Source: Bacillota bacterium
Lineage (GTDB): Bacteria; Bacillota; Clostridia; Oscillospirales; CAG-382
Assembly: GCA_029550965.1 (NCBI GenBank)
Contig: JAKPGJ010000009.1
Span: 52,309-116,308, forward strand
Direction of reading: 5' to 3'
DNA: 64,000 nt
Shown: piece by piece, positions 1 through 8,312 of the stretch
Layout of the letters: every line of letters starts with the position of its first letter
Numbering within the stretch: the first letter of the stretch is position 1
The notes under the pieces: model-generated
What the model was told of the DNA's origin: nothing
Databases searched by the model: none
The model's input: only the letters and a program-made list of their open reading frames with translations
Position numbers and translations under genes: made by a program

Positions 1-565
1 CGAAGGCGTCTCCAGAGCGGTGCTGGCGCAGATCACCCGGCATCGGATCGCTTCGTTCAGCGTCCAGAGCCAGCGCTATGTCAACAAAGAGAATTTTACA
101 TACATTGTTCCGCCCGCCATCTCGGAAAACCCCGAAGCGCTCGCGGAGTTCACCGCGGCGATGGAGGAGGACCGGGCGCATTATGTCAAGCTGGCGAAAA
201 TTTTGACCGAAAGCCACAAGGCGAAGCTGATCGCCGAGGGCATGGACGAAAAAGCGGCTGAAAAGGCGGCGCAGAAAGCGGCGTTTGAGGACGCGCGGAG
301 CGTGCTTCCGAACGCCTGCGACACCAAAATTATCATGACCATGAACGTCCGCTCGCTGTACAACTTCTTCCGGCTGCGCTGCTGCAACCGCGCGCAGTGG
401 GAAATCAGAGCGCTCGCGACCGAGATGCTGCGGCTTTGCCGAGGGCTGTACCCGACGCTGTTTCAATACGCCGGGCCTTCCTGCCTGAAGGGTCCCTGCA
501 GCGAGGGCAGCATGACCTGCGGAAAAGCCGCGGAAGTCAGAAAGAAGTTTTGGGAACTAAAATAA
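1..565 (+). CDS. thyX: FAD-dependent thymidylate synthase ThyX (5' end missing)
   Basis: Makes dTMP from dUMP using methylene-tetrahydrofolate, with FAD and NADPH as the hydride route. The reading frame is open from base 2, so the start and the N-terminal part lie outside the window; 187 residues are visible. The ThyX signature RHR-x7-S is present as RHRIASFSVQS followed by QRY. Further on is a Met-Asn-Val-Arg-Ser-Leu stretch and Arg-Ala-Gln-Trp-Glu-Ile, the usual C-terminal half of the family. The next gene is a thymidylate kinase 21 bases downstream, so the pair makes dTMP and then dTDP. Identification rests on the signature and is firm. Confidence 0.93.
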   Translation, partial: EGVSRAVLAQITRHRIASFSVQSQRYVNKENFTYIVPPAISENPEALAEFTAAMEEDRAHYVKLAKILTESHKAKLIAEGMDEKAAEKAAQKAAFEDARSVLPNACDTKIIMTMNVRSLYNFFRLRCCNRAQWEIRALATEMLRLCRGLYPTLFQYAGPSCLKGPCSEGSMTCGKAAEVRKKFWELK

Positions 566-586
566 CGCTTTAAGGACAATTCTCCG

Positions 587-1252
587 ATGAAAAAGACTTT
601 TATCGCCATAGACGGGCTGGACGGTTCGGGCAAAAAGACGCAGACGAATCTGCTGATCGAATACTTAAAGAAAAAAGGCGTTCCGTACCGCCACCTCGAC
701 TTCCCTACTTACGACAAAGACTATTCCTGCTTTGTCAATATGTACCTCTCCGGCGCTTTCGGCGAGGACCCGGAAATCGTCAACGCGTACGCGGCGTCCA
801 GCTTCTTCGCGATGGACCGATACTGCTCGTATATGCTGGACTGGAAAAAAGACTACGAAGCGGGGAAAGTAATCGTAGCCAACCGCTATACGACCGCGAA
901 CGCGGTTCATCAGCTGTCCAAACTGCCGGAAAGCGAGTACGACGCCTTTCTGGCGTGGCTGTATGACTACGAGTTTGAAAAACTCGGCATTCCGAAGCCG
1001 GACAAGGTCATCTACCTTTCCGTTCCGCCCGAGATGTCTATAAAGCTGATTGAGAAAAGGTGCAAAGAAACCGGCGCCGTACGGGACATCCACGAAAAAA
1101 GCGTTTCCCATATCGAAAAAAGCTACAAAGCGGTGCTGTACTCGTCCGAGAAACTGGGCTGGCACAGAATCGACTGCTACATCGGCGGCAAGATGCGCTC
1201 GGAAACGGATATCCACGGCGAAATCGTCGCGTATTTAAAAGACGTCCTATGA
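587..1252 (+). CDS. tmk: Thymidylate kinase (dTMP kinase)
   Basis: Phosphorylates dTMP to dTDP in the cytoplasm. The 221-residue protein has the P-loop near residues 10-18 (GLDGSGKKT), a Asp-Phe-Pro-Thr-Tyr substrate-loop segment near residue 38, Asp-Arg-Tyr near 82 and the Ala-Asn-Arg-Tyr segment near 103, in the order expected for TMPK. The P-loop carries Lys where the usual Ser/Thr follows the catalytic Lys, a small departure from the common GxDGxGKST form. It follows thyX closely and its TGA overlaps the ATG of the next gene (ATGA), which indicates translational coupling. Confidence 0.9.
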   Translation: MKKTFIAIDGLDGSGKKTQTNLLIEYLKKKGVPYRHLDFPTYDKDYSCFVNMYLSGAFGEDPEIVNAYAASSFFAMDRYCSYMLDWKKDYEAGKVIVANRYTTANAVHQLSKLPESEYDAFLAWLYDYEFEKLGIPKPDKVIYLSVPPEMSIKLIEKRCKETGAVRDIHEKSVSHIEKSYKAVLYSSEKLGWHRIDCYIGGKMRSETDIHGEIVAYLKDVL

Positions 1253-2025
1253 AAACAGTCAGCGAAACCGAATTTGAAAAGCTAAAAGAACTCTACAAAA
1301 TCTGCTTTGACACGGACGAAAAGGAAGCGCAGACGGTCCTGGGTTTTGCGCGGAAACACGGCGAAATCCATTTTCTTTCCGACGGCGGCAGAATTGTCTC
1401 GACGCTCTGCTTGTGCGCGCTCGAGGACGGGATAAAATACCTGTTCGCCGCCGCCACGCATCCGGAATATCAAAATCAGGGACTTTTTAAAAAGAATCTG
1501 CAGCTGTCGGTCAAAAGCGGCGATTCTGTCGTCTGCATTCCCGAAAGGCCGGACCTGTTCCCTTTGTACGAAAAGCTGGGCTTTGCAAAGTTCGGCGGCG
1601 TTTTAGAGGTAAAAACGAACGGAAACGGCGGTCTTTTGGAAAAAAGAAAAAAAACGGCCGACCTCCGTCAGCTGTATCGGATTTACCGGGCCAGTACGCT
1701 ATATCCGAAAAAAACCGAAGAACTGTTTTTCTCGACGATTGAATATCATCTGCTGTATCAAGGAACAATTGTTACCGACGGCAGTTTCTACGCGCTCGCG
1801 GACGGAAAAAATATAAAAGAACTCTGCGTTCCCGCCGGAGAAGAGGACCGGCTGCCGGCGTTGATGGAAGGGCTTTCGGACGGGACAAACGCGATAGTGC
1901 TGCCCGCGTCGTTTCTTCCGTATTTAGCAAAAAAGCAAATTTCTTGCGAACACAAGCGTTTGTTCGCCCTAAAATCGGATACGCTTGAAGCAAACAAGCT
2001 ATATATAAATATATTATACAATTAA
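1249..2025 (+). CDS. GNAT family N-acetyltransferase
   Basis: A 258-residue protein starting at the ATG that overlaps the tmk stop. The first half contains a GNAT core with the acetyl-CoA loop His-Pro-Glu-Tyr-Gln-Asn-Gln-Gly-Leu near residues 78-86 and the following Tyr-Glu-Lys-Leu-Gly-Phe segment typical of motif B. The second half is longer than a single GNAT domain and resembles two-part Eis-like acetyltransferases, but no catalytic assignment is possible from sequence alone. The substrate is unknown. A much longer frame begins upstream inside tmk, but the overlapping ATGA start is the natural one. Confidence 0.75.
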   Translation: MKTVSETEFEKLKELYKICFDTDEKEAQTVLGFARKHGEIHFLSDGGRIVSTLCLCALEDGIKYLFAAATHPEYQNQGLFKKNLQLSVKSGDSVVCIPERPDLFPLYEKLGFAKFGGVLEVKTNGNGGLLEKRKKTADLRQLYRIYRASTLYPKKTEELFFSTIEYHLLYQGTIVTDGSFYALADGKNIKELCVPAGEEDRLPALMEGLSDGTNAIVLPASFLPYLAKKQISCEHKRLFALKSDTLEANKLYINILYN

Positions 2026-2049
2026 ACTTTCTATAAAAGGAGTTTTTAT

Positions 2050-2592
2050 ATGACAATATACATGCTGCTTGCTGATGGTTTTGAGGAAAGCGAGGCTATC
2101 GTTCCCGCCGACCTGTTAAAAAGAGCCGGCGCAACGGTGAAACTGGTTTCCATATCCGACAATCTGCTGGTAAAAGGCTCGCACGATATTACGGTACAGG
2201 CCGACATGCTGATCGACGAGGTTTCGAAAGATGAAATGGAATGCCTGATCCTGCCCGGCGGTCTCGGCGGAACCAAGCGGCTCGGCGAGAGCGTAAAGGT
2301 TAAGGCTTTGATTGACGCCGCGGTCGCGAAAGGCGTTTACATCGCGGCAATCTGCGCGGCGCCCTCGATTTTGGGCGATATGAACCTGCTGGACGGCAGA
2401 AGGGCGGCGTGCTATCCCACCTTTAAAGACCACCTGTCGCACAGCATTATCACCGGCAAGAAGGTCGAGCACGACGACATCTTCATCACCGCCGAGGGGA
2501 TGGGCGTCGCTTTTGAGTTCGGCTACAAGCTGATCGAAATTCTTTTCGGCAACGAAACATTGGAGAGCATCAAGAACTCGATCCGCGCATAG
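2050..2592 (+). CDS. DJ-1/PfpI family protein (YajL/DJ-1 type)
   Basis: A 180-residue cytoplasmic protein of the class I glutamine-amidotransferase-like fold. The nucleophile-elbow cysteine is Cys102 in Ala-Ala-Ile-Cys-Ala-Ala-Pro, with the family's acidic partner near Glu15 (Phe-Glu-Glu-Ser-Glu-Ala) and the Leu-Pro-Gly-Gly segment near residue 69. Length and motifs match the DJ-1 subgroup (protein repair or stress protection; exact activity is debated for the family). A good ribosome site (aaaggag) precedes the ATG. It sits in the rightward block without obvious functional partners. Confidence 0.88.
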   Translation: MTIYMLLADGFEESEAIVPADLLKRAGATVKLVSISDNLLVKGSHDITVQADMLIDEVSKDEMECLILPGGLGGTKRLGESVKVKALIDAAVAKGVYIAAICAAPSILGDMNLLDGRRAACYPTFKDHLSHSIITGKKVEHDDIFITAEGMGVAFEFGYKLIEILFGNETLESIKNSIRA

Positions 2593-2630
2593 CAAATGTT
2601 TTTTTGTCAAAACGTATGCAGGAGGTTCAC

Positions 2631-3542
2631 ATGGGCGAAGAAAAAATAAAATGGTACAAATCGCCGACTGTAACCACACCGATACTGGTCATCTTTGTTC
2701 TGATTATGCTTCGGCTGAGCAGCAACGTGCTTGCAAGCCAGCAGAACGGCAATATTTTCTTAAATATTGCGATTGTTCAGATTGCGGTGTTGGTGCTCCC
2801 CTGCATATTCTATTATTTTATTAAGGAGCGCAAGCTCTCCACGCCGGTCTTTTTATCGGTGTTAAAGCCTTCCCATATTGTTTTCACAATATTTACCTTG
2901 CTATTATTTATCAGCGGTTCTATCCTCATACAATATTTATATATCATCGGCGGAGGTCAGGGAACAAGCATCGCCGGATTTTTCGATTCGGTGACCGACC
3001 TTTCCGCCGAAGACAGCAACATCGGCATCATCATTTCGTTTATCGTCGTGCCGGCCGTCTGCGAGGAGTTTTTCTTCCGCGGGCTGGTGCTGAGCGAATA
3101 CCGCAGTCTGGGAAGCGCGAACGCGGTCATTATTTCCGCTTTGTGCTTCGCCATGCTGCACTGCTCGATGGATAACTTTCCGATTTACTTTTTTACCGGA
3201 ATAGTGCTTGGATTCGTAACCGTCGTTACCCGTTCCATCATTTCGGCCATCATCATTCATCTGGTCAGCAATACGCTGTCTATCTACGGCAGCGATATGT
3301 TTTTGAGAATCATCATACAAAAAAGCAACAAATTTTTTGTGTTTTTCCTGATACTGGTTGTTTTCGGTCTGTCGCTTCTCTTCGTCTTCTCAAAGCTTGA
3401 GCAAATCTATTTTTCCTACGCAGAAAAGCCCCCGATCACATCCATACCTCCCAAAAGTTTTCCGAACATATCCAGGGTGTTTTTATCCCCTACGTTTTTA
3501 TTGCTGATCGCAGTGTTCATATTTATAACTGTCCTGAGATAG
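2631..3542 (+). CDS. CPBP family intramembrane glutamic endopeptidase
   Basis: A 303-residue polytopic membrane protein with about eight hydrophobic segments. It carries the CPBP/Abi motifs in order: Glu-Glu-x3-Arg at residues 145-150 (CEEFFFRG), His177 in Met-Leu-His-Cys, and His210-x3-Asn214 in the following helix. The ATG at 2631 has AGGAGG five bases upstream; an in-frame TTG at 2604 is less likely because it precedes that site. Such proteases act in the membrane on prenylated or short peptide substrates, or on membrane anchors; the substrate here is unknown. It ends one base before the AGGAGG used by mltG. Confidence 0.88.
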   Translation: MGEEKIKWYKSPTVTTPILVIFVLIMLRLSSNVLASQQNGNIFLNIAIVQIAVLVLPCIFYYFIKERKLSTPVFLSVLKPSHIVFTIFTLLLFISGSILIQYLYIIGGGQGTSIAGFFDSVTDLSAEDSNIGIIISFIVVPAVCEEFFFRGLVLSEYRSLGSANAVIISALCFAMLHCSMDNFPIYFFTGIVLGFVTVVTRSIISAIIIHLVSNTLSIYGSDMFLRIIIQKSNKFFVFFLILVVFGLSLLFVFSKLEQIYFSYAEKPPITSIPPKSFPNISRVFLSPTFLLLIAVFIFITVLR

Positions 3543-3552
3543 GAGGTGTATT

Positions 3553-5118
3553 TTGTTGCAGAACAACGGCCAGGAAAGCAACAAAAGCAACGGCTCAAGA
3601 GACGCAAGCGAAGAGATTCTTGAAATACTGGAAAACTACAGAAAGGCGCACAGCCAGCCCGAGCGTTCCGAAGAGCAGACCGACGACGGGCAAAAGACCG
3701 CCGAAGCGGACGAAAACAGCCGTGCCGATATAAAAAAACAGCCGGACAACAACGGCGATACGATTATATTGGAAAGCCCAAGAAAAAAGAAACCGCATGC
3801 TGCTTCCGCCGAAAACGCCGAGTTTACGAACACGATTCTGTCCCACTTTTCCGACGAAGAACCGATTCGCGCGGACGTCGGATACAGCGCGCACTTTTCG
3901 GACGCGGCAGACAAGGAAGTTCTTATGAAAGCGCAGAAAAACAGCAGGGAAACGCGCCTGCAGAAGGAGAAAAAGCCGAAAAAAGTGCTCGCCACGCTCG
4001 GCAAAAGCTCTATCCTTTTCAAAGCGCTGTTTTATATCCTGTTTATTCTTATTATCTCTGTATATTTATCCTATTACGTGATTACCATCGGCAACGACGT
4101 TTTCGCGCTGGTCAAGGACGATCAGGAAACCCGGATTATTGTGCCTGAGAACGCCACGGTGGACGACGTCTGCGCCCTGCTCGGCGAGAAGAAGGTCATC
4201 TCTTATCCCTGGGTTTTCAAGCTGTACCTGAAGTACCGCTCGGACAAAGAGTTTTCGTTTATTCCCGGCGAGCATACGCTCAACTCCAAAATGAACTACA
4301 CGCAGATCATTCAGGAGCTCACCACCCTCTATACGCCGAGAAAACAGGTGCGCGTCGTCATTCCCGAAGGCTATACGGTGGACCAGATTATCGACCTGCT
4401 GGTGGAAAACGGCATCGGCTCGCGCGATAAATACGTGGACGCGATCAATAATTATCCGTATAAGCACGAGTTTGTTCAGGAGCTCAATAAAATCGGTTAT
4501 TCCCCGTACAGAAAATACAGGCTGGAGGGATACCTCTTCCCCGACACCTATGATTTCTATACGGACACCGAGGAATATCTGGTCATTAACAAACTGCTCA
4601 ACAACTTCGATGTCAAGTTCTGGCAAGACTACAAGACGCAATACGAAGAAGTCATTAAGCAGTATAAAATGAATTTTGACCAGATTATCATCCTTGCCTC
4701 CATGGTTCAGGCGGAAGGAAACAACCCGATTGACTTTGAATATATATCATATGTATTCCATAACCGGTTAAAAACCGGCGGAGAATTCTTATATCTTCAG
4801 TCTGACGCGACGATTCAGTATATACTGACCGAACGCCGTGAAGACTTGACAAAAGCGGATTTGGAAATTGACAATCAATACAACACTTACAAGTATCAGG
4901 GTTTGCCGCCCGGAGCAATCTGCAATCCCGGACTGGACGCGATTGCGGCGGCGCTTTTCCCGACAAAGCCTTTAAACGAAAGAGGACAGGAAATAAACGC
5001 TTTGTTTTTTGTTTCCAATAAAGCTGGAAAAACTTATTACGCCACTACCAAAGCAGGACACGATGCCAACAAGCAAAGAGTAGCGGAAGAAAACAAAGCT
5101 TTATCGAATGCAAACTAA
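3553..5118 (+). CDS. mltG: Endolytic murein transglycosylase MltG (YceG-like)
   Basis: Cleaves nascent glycan strands in the membrane-proximal wall. The 521-residue protein has a long charged cytoplasmic N-terminus (about residues 1-150), one transmembrane helix near 155-177, and an extracellular YceG domain with Leu-Phe-Pro-Asp-Thr-Tyr and the catalytic region Ala-Ser-Met-Val-Gln-Ala-Glu, where Glu388 is the expected catalytic acid. Start is a TTG; AGGAGGT at 3541-3547 is placed six bases before it and the frame has no better ATG. It overlaps the downstream U32 gene, an arrangement also known in Bacillus, where mltG (yrrL) precedes U32-family genes. Confidence 0.92.
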   Translation: MLQNNGQESNKSNGSRDASEEILEILENYRKAHSQPERSEEQTDDGQKTAEADENSRADIKKQPDNNGDTIILESPRKKKPHAASAENAEFTNTILSHFSDEEPIRADVGYSAHFSDAADKEVLMKAQKNSRETRLQKEKKPKKVLATLGKSSILFKALFYILFILIISVYLSYYVITIGNDVFALVKDDQETRIIVPENATVDDVCALLGEKKVISYPWVFKLYLKYRSDKEFSFIPGEHTLNSKMNYTQIIQELTTLYTPRKQVRVVIPEGYTVDQIIDLLVENGIGSRDKYVDAINNYPYKHEFVQELNKIGYSPYRKYRLEGYLFPDTYDFYTDTEEYLVINKLLNNFDVKFWQDYKTQYEEVIKQYKMNFDQIIILASMVQAEGNNPIDFEYISYVFHNRLKTGGEFLYLQSDATIQYILTERREDLTKADLEIDNQYNTYKYQGLPPGAICNPGLDAIAAALFPTKPLNERGQEINALFFVSNKAGKTYYATTKAGHDANKQRVAEENKALSNAN

Positions 5119-6340
5119 CATGATTAAAAAACCAGAGATTTTATCCCCTGCGGGCAATCTTGAGAAGTTAATATACGCCGTCAATTACGGAGCGGACGCG
5201 GTTTACTGCGCGCTCGACCGCTTCGGGATGCGCTCGGCGGCGGACAATTTTACGCCGGATGAGCTGAAAGAGGGCATCGCGTACGCGCACGCGCACAACG
5301 CGAAGCTGTATCTGACGCTCAACACCATGCCGAAGGACGCAGAGCTTGCAGTCCTGCCCGAATACCTTCGCATCGCAGAGGAACTGAAGCCCGACGCCTA
5401 TATTGTTTCCGACCCGGGCGTGCTGGAATATCTAAAAGAGTATATCCCGGACGCGGTCATACACCTCTCGACGCAGGCGAACACCTTAAACGCCGCCGCC
5501 TGCCGGTTCTGGCATAAAAACGGCGTTCAGCGCATTGTGCTGGCGCGCGAGCTTTCGCTTTCCGATATCAAGCATATCCGCGCAAACACGCCGCCCGAGC
5601 TGGAGCTGGAGTGTTTTGTGCACGGCGCGATGTGCGTTTCCTACTCGGGCAGATGTCTGCTGTCGAATTATTATGTAAACCGGAACGCGAACAACGGCGC
5701 CTGCGCCCAGCCCTGCAGGTGGAAGTATTACCTGTACGAGGAAAAACGAACCGCCGACGTCATAGAAGCGGAGCAGTATCCCGAAGGAACCTACGTTTTC
5801 TCCTCAAAGGATCTCTGCATGATCGAGCATATTCCCGAATTGATCGACGCCGGCATCGACAGTTTCAAGATTGAAGGCAGGGTCAAGAGCGCTTATTATA
5901 CGGCGGTAATCACCAACGCGTACAAAATGGCGCTGGAGGATTACCTGAAAGACCCGGAAGGCTATGTTTTTAACCCGAAATACTTAGACGAAGTGGAAAG
6001 CGTCAGCCACCGGGAGTATTCCACCGGGTATTTTTTCTCGACGCCGAGCGAGAACGCGAACATCGTAAAAAGCAACGAATATATCAAAGACAAAGCCTTT
6101 CTCTGCACGGTCAGCGAATTCGACAGCAAGAAGAAGCTGGCGAAATGCGTCCAGCGCAACAAGCTCTCGGTGGGCGACAACGCGAACATTCTCTCCCCCG
6201 GCACGACCGGCAGAGATATCGTCATCGGCAGAATGTACGATTTGGAGATGAATCCGATATCGTCCGCGCCGCATGCGAAAATGGAGTTTTACCTGGAGAT
6301 TGACGAAGCGAAACCCGGAGATATTATCAGAGGAAAGTAA
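5108..6340 (+). CDS. Peptidase U32 family protein (TrhP/RlhA-like RNA hydroxylation)
   Basis: The 410-residue protein opens with Leu-Ser-Pro-Ala-Gly-Asn-Leu-Glu-Lys-Leu and has the U32 signature around residues 165-195 (Glu-Cys-Phe-Val-His-Gly-Ala-Met-Cys, then Ser-Gly-Arg-Cys and later Cys-Ala-Gln-Pro-Cys), giving a conserved Cys set. The family was first called collagenase-like, but characterised members (RlhA; TrhP and Bacillus TrhP1/TrhP2) hydroxylate RNA, including U34 of tRNA. Position directly after mltG matches the Bacillus yrrL-yrrM-yrrN-yrrO neighbourhood and favours the tRNA-hydroxylation role. It overlaps mltG by 11 bases; ATG 5120 is an alternative start, and neither has a clear ribosome site. 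Confidence 0.85.
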   Translation: MQTNMIKKPEILSPAGNLEKLIYAVNYGADAVYCALDRFGMRSAADNFTPDELKEGIAYAHAHNAKLYLTLNTMPKDAELAVLPEYLRIAEELKPDAYIVSDPGVLEYLKEYIPDAVIHLSTQANTLNAAACRFWHKNGVQRIVLARELSLSDIKHIRANTPPELELECFVHGAMCVSYSGRCLLSNYYVNRNANNGACAQPCRWKYYLYEEKRTADVIEAEQYPEGTYVFSSKDLCMIEHIPELIDAGIDSFKIEGRVKSAYYTAVITNAYKMALEDYLKDPEGYVFNPKYLDEVESVSHREYSTGYFFSTPSENANIVKSNEYIKDKAFLCTVSEFDSKKKLAKCVQRNKLSVGDNANILSPGTTGRDIVIGRMYDLEMNPISSAPHAKMEFYLEIDEAKPGDIIRGK

Positions 6341-6344
6341 AAAC

Positions 6345-6995
6345 ATGGAGCAATTCCTGCAGAACAGAATCATCATCATCGCCGGACACTACGGTTCGGG
6401 AAAAACGAATATTGCGGTCAACCTCGCCGTTGCGCTCGCGAAGGCGGGCAAAAAGGTGTGCGTTACCGACCTCGATATCGTCAATCCGTACTTCCGCAGC
6501 GCGGACAACGCGCCGGAACTGAACGCGCTCGGCGTTCGGACCATCGTTCCGGAGTTCGCAAACTCCAACGTGGACCTTCCCACGCTGCCAAAAGAATATT
6601 ACTCGATATTCTCGACAGACGAGTACAGCATTGTGGATGTCGGCGGCGACGCGGACGGAGCGACCGTGCTCGCCGTGGATTGCGACAAGTACGAGCAATG
6701 CGGGTACTCGATGTATTATGTGTATAACTGCTACCGTCCGATGACCAAAGACCCGAACGACGCCTATCTTTTGCTAAAACACATCGAAGCAAAATCCCGC
6801 CTTTCATTTTGCGGCATCATCAACAACTCCAATATAGGCGCCGAGACAACGGCAAAGGCCGTCCGGGCTTCCCTGCCGTTTGCCGAACAGGTCTCTCGGC
6901 TGAGCGGACTGCCCATCGTGGCGACGACCGCGCTGAAAAGCCTTGCGGTCGAGGGCGCTTTTCCGATCGAGAACAAGACGAAGCAACTGTTCTGA
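6345..6995 (+). CDS. ParA/MinD-like P-loop ATPase
   Basis: A 216-residue cytoplasmic ATPase with a P-loop at residues 14-21 (GHYGSGKT), then Val-Thr-Asp-Leu-Asp-Ile-Val-Asn-Pro-Tyr-Phe-Arg and a Walker-B-like Val-Asp-Val-Gly-Gly-Asp. The ATG at 6345 has AGGAAAG eight bases upstream. It resembles the stand-alone ParA-like nucleotide-binding proteins often encoded next to 2-oxoacid:ferredoxin oxidoreductase genes in Clostridia; the oxidoreductase set starts 32 bases downstream. A role in maturing or regulating that enzyme is only an inference from position. Confidence 0.72.
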   Translation: MEQFLQNRIIIIAGHYGSGKTNIAVNLAVALAKAGKKVCVTDLDIVNPYFRSADNAPELNALGVRTIVPEFANSNVDLPTLPKEYYSIFSTDEYSIVDVGGDADGATVLAVDCDKYEQCGYSMYYVYNCYRPMTKDPNDAYLLLKHIEAKSRLSFCGIINNSNIGAETTAKAVRASLPFAEQVSRLSGLPIVATTALKSLAVEGAFPIENKTKQLF

Positions 6996-7027
6996 CAACA
7001 ATATTCTACATAGAAAAGGGAATCGAA

Positions 7028-7243
7028 ATGAACAAGGTAACATTCAAAGTGGATTTGTGCAAGGGCTGCGGCTTCTGCGTCGCTGCCTGCCCCCGCAAAA
7101 TCATTCTGCTGGACGAAAAGCAGATCAACGCAAAGGGCTATCATCCCGCTTACGTTATTGACCCCGCAAAATGCACCGGATGCGCGATGTGCGCGATCAT
7201 GTGCCCCGATGTCGTAATCACAGTAGAAAAGGACGGTAAATAA
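7028..7243 (+). CDS. 2-oxoacid:ferredoxin oxidoreductase, delta (ferredoxin-like) subunit
   Basis: A 71-residue 2[4Fe-4S] protein with two Cys sets: Cys11, 14, 17, 21 and Cys49, 52, 55, 59 (CxxCxxCxxxCP each). It passes electrons between the TPP centre and external ferredoxin. The start at 7028 has aaaaggg seven bases upstream; a longer frame begins earlier inside the ATPase gene but lacks the context. It is the first of four contiguous genes for one complex (delta, alpha, beta, gamma). Confidence 0.9.
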   Translation: MNKVTFKVDLCKGCGFCVAACPRKIILLDEKQINAKGYHPAYVIDPAKCTGCAMCAIMCPDVVITVEKDGK

Positions 7244-7244
7244 G

Positions 7245-8312
7245 ATGGCTGAAAAATTACTGATGAAGGGCAACGAAGCAATCGCGGAAGCAGCGATCCG
7301 CTCGGGCTGCAGGTTCTTCTTCGGTTATCCGATCACCCCGCAGACGGAAATTTCAGAATACATGGCGAAAAACATGCCGAAAGTAAACGGCCTGTGCCTT
7401 CAGGCGGAGAGCGAAGTCGCGGCGATCAACATGGTGCTGGGCGCGTCCGCCGCGGGAGCGAGGGTTTTAACCTCTTCTTCCAGCCCGGGCGTCAGCCTGA
7501 AAAGCGAGGGAATTTCTTATTTGGTCGGTTCCGACCTCCCCTGCGTCATCGTCAACGTGCAGAGAGGCGGACCCGGTTTGGGCGGAATCCAGCCGGCGCA
7601 GAGCGACTATAATCAGGCGACCAAAGGTCTCGGTCACGGCGACCAGCATATCATCGTCTTAGCGCCCGCGTCCGTACAGGAAATGGCGACGCTGACCGGC
7701 GAAGCGTTTGACCTGGCCGACATTTACCGCACGCCGGTAATGCTGCTCGCGGACGGCGCGCTCGGACAAATGATGGAGCCGGTCGATTTCGAGGAAAAAC
7801 CGCACAGAGAAATTCCGCCGAAGGACTGGGCATGCACCGGACACGGCGGAAAGCGGAAGCCCAACATTATCAACTCCCTGTACATAGAACCGAACGATCT
7901 GGAGCGCACGGTGGTTGAACGCTACAAGAGATATGCGCTCATTGAAGAAAAGGAAGTCAAATACGAAGAGTTCCTGACGGACGACGCGGAAATCGTGGTC
8001 GTCGCTTACGGCATCACCGCGCGCATCGTAAAAACCGCGGTCAAAGCCGCTCGCGCGAAGGGAATCAAGGCGGGTCTGTTCAGACCGATAACGCTGTATC
8101 CGTTCCCGAGCAAACAGCTGGACGCCATCGCCGACAGGGAGCATGTAAAGGCGTTCTTATCGGTAGAAATGAACATGGGTCAGATGGTCAACGACATTAA
8201 AGTGGCAATCAACTGCAAAAAACATGTGTCTCACTTCGGCAGAACGGGCGGCGTAATTCCCACCCCCGACGAGATACTGGAGAATATTGAAAAGGTTGGA
8301 GGTGCAAACTAA
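7245..8312 (+). CDS. 2-oxoacid:ferredoxin oxidoreductase, alpha subunit (VorB/KorA type)
   Basis: The 355-residue alpha subunit carries the pyrimidine-binding domain of the TPP enzyme: Phe-Gly-Tyr-Pro-Ile-Thr-Pro-Gln-Thr-Glu near residue 26, Gln-Ala-Glu-Ser-Glu near 54 and Ser-Ser-Pro-Gly near 82, followed by the transketolase C-like domain. The complex oxidatively decarboxylates a 2-oxoacid with CoA and reduces ferredoxin, or runs in reverse. Subunit sizes fit branched-chain 2-oxoacid (Vor) or 2-oxoglutarate (Kor) enzymes; the substrate cannot be told from sequence. Its stop overlaps the beta-subunit start (TAATG). Confidence 0.9.
   Translation: MAEKLLMKGNEAIAEAAIRSGCRFFFGYPITPQTEISEYMAKNMPKVNGLCLQAESEVAAINMVLGASAAGARVLTSSSSPGVSLKSEGISYLVGSDLPCVIVNVQRGGPGLGGIQPAQSDYNQATKGLGHGDQHIIVLAPASVQEMATLTGEAFDLADIYRTPVMLLADGALGQMMEPVDFEEKPHREIPPKDWACTGHGGKRKPNIINSLYIEPNDLERTVVERYKRYALIEEKEVKYEEFLTDDAEIVVVAYGITARIVKTAVKAARAKGIKAGLFRPITLYPFPSKQLDAIADREHVKAFLSVEMNMGQMVNDIKVAINCKKHVSHFGRTGGVIPTPDEILENIEKVGGAN

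Noticed and set aside
2604..2630. TTG start nine codons before the CPBP protease ATG
   Set aside because: The AGGAGG site lies inside that segment and is correctly spaced only for ATG 2631.
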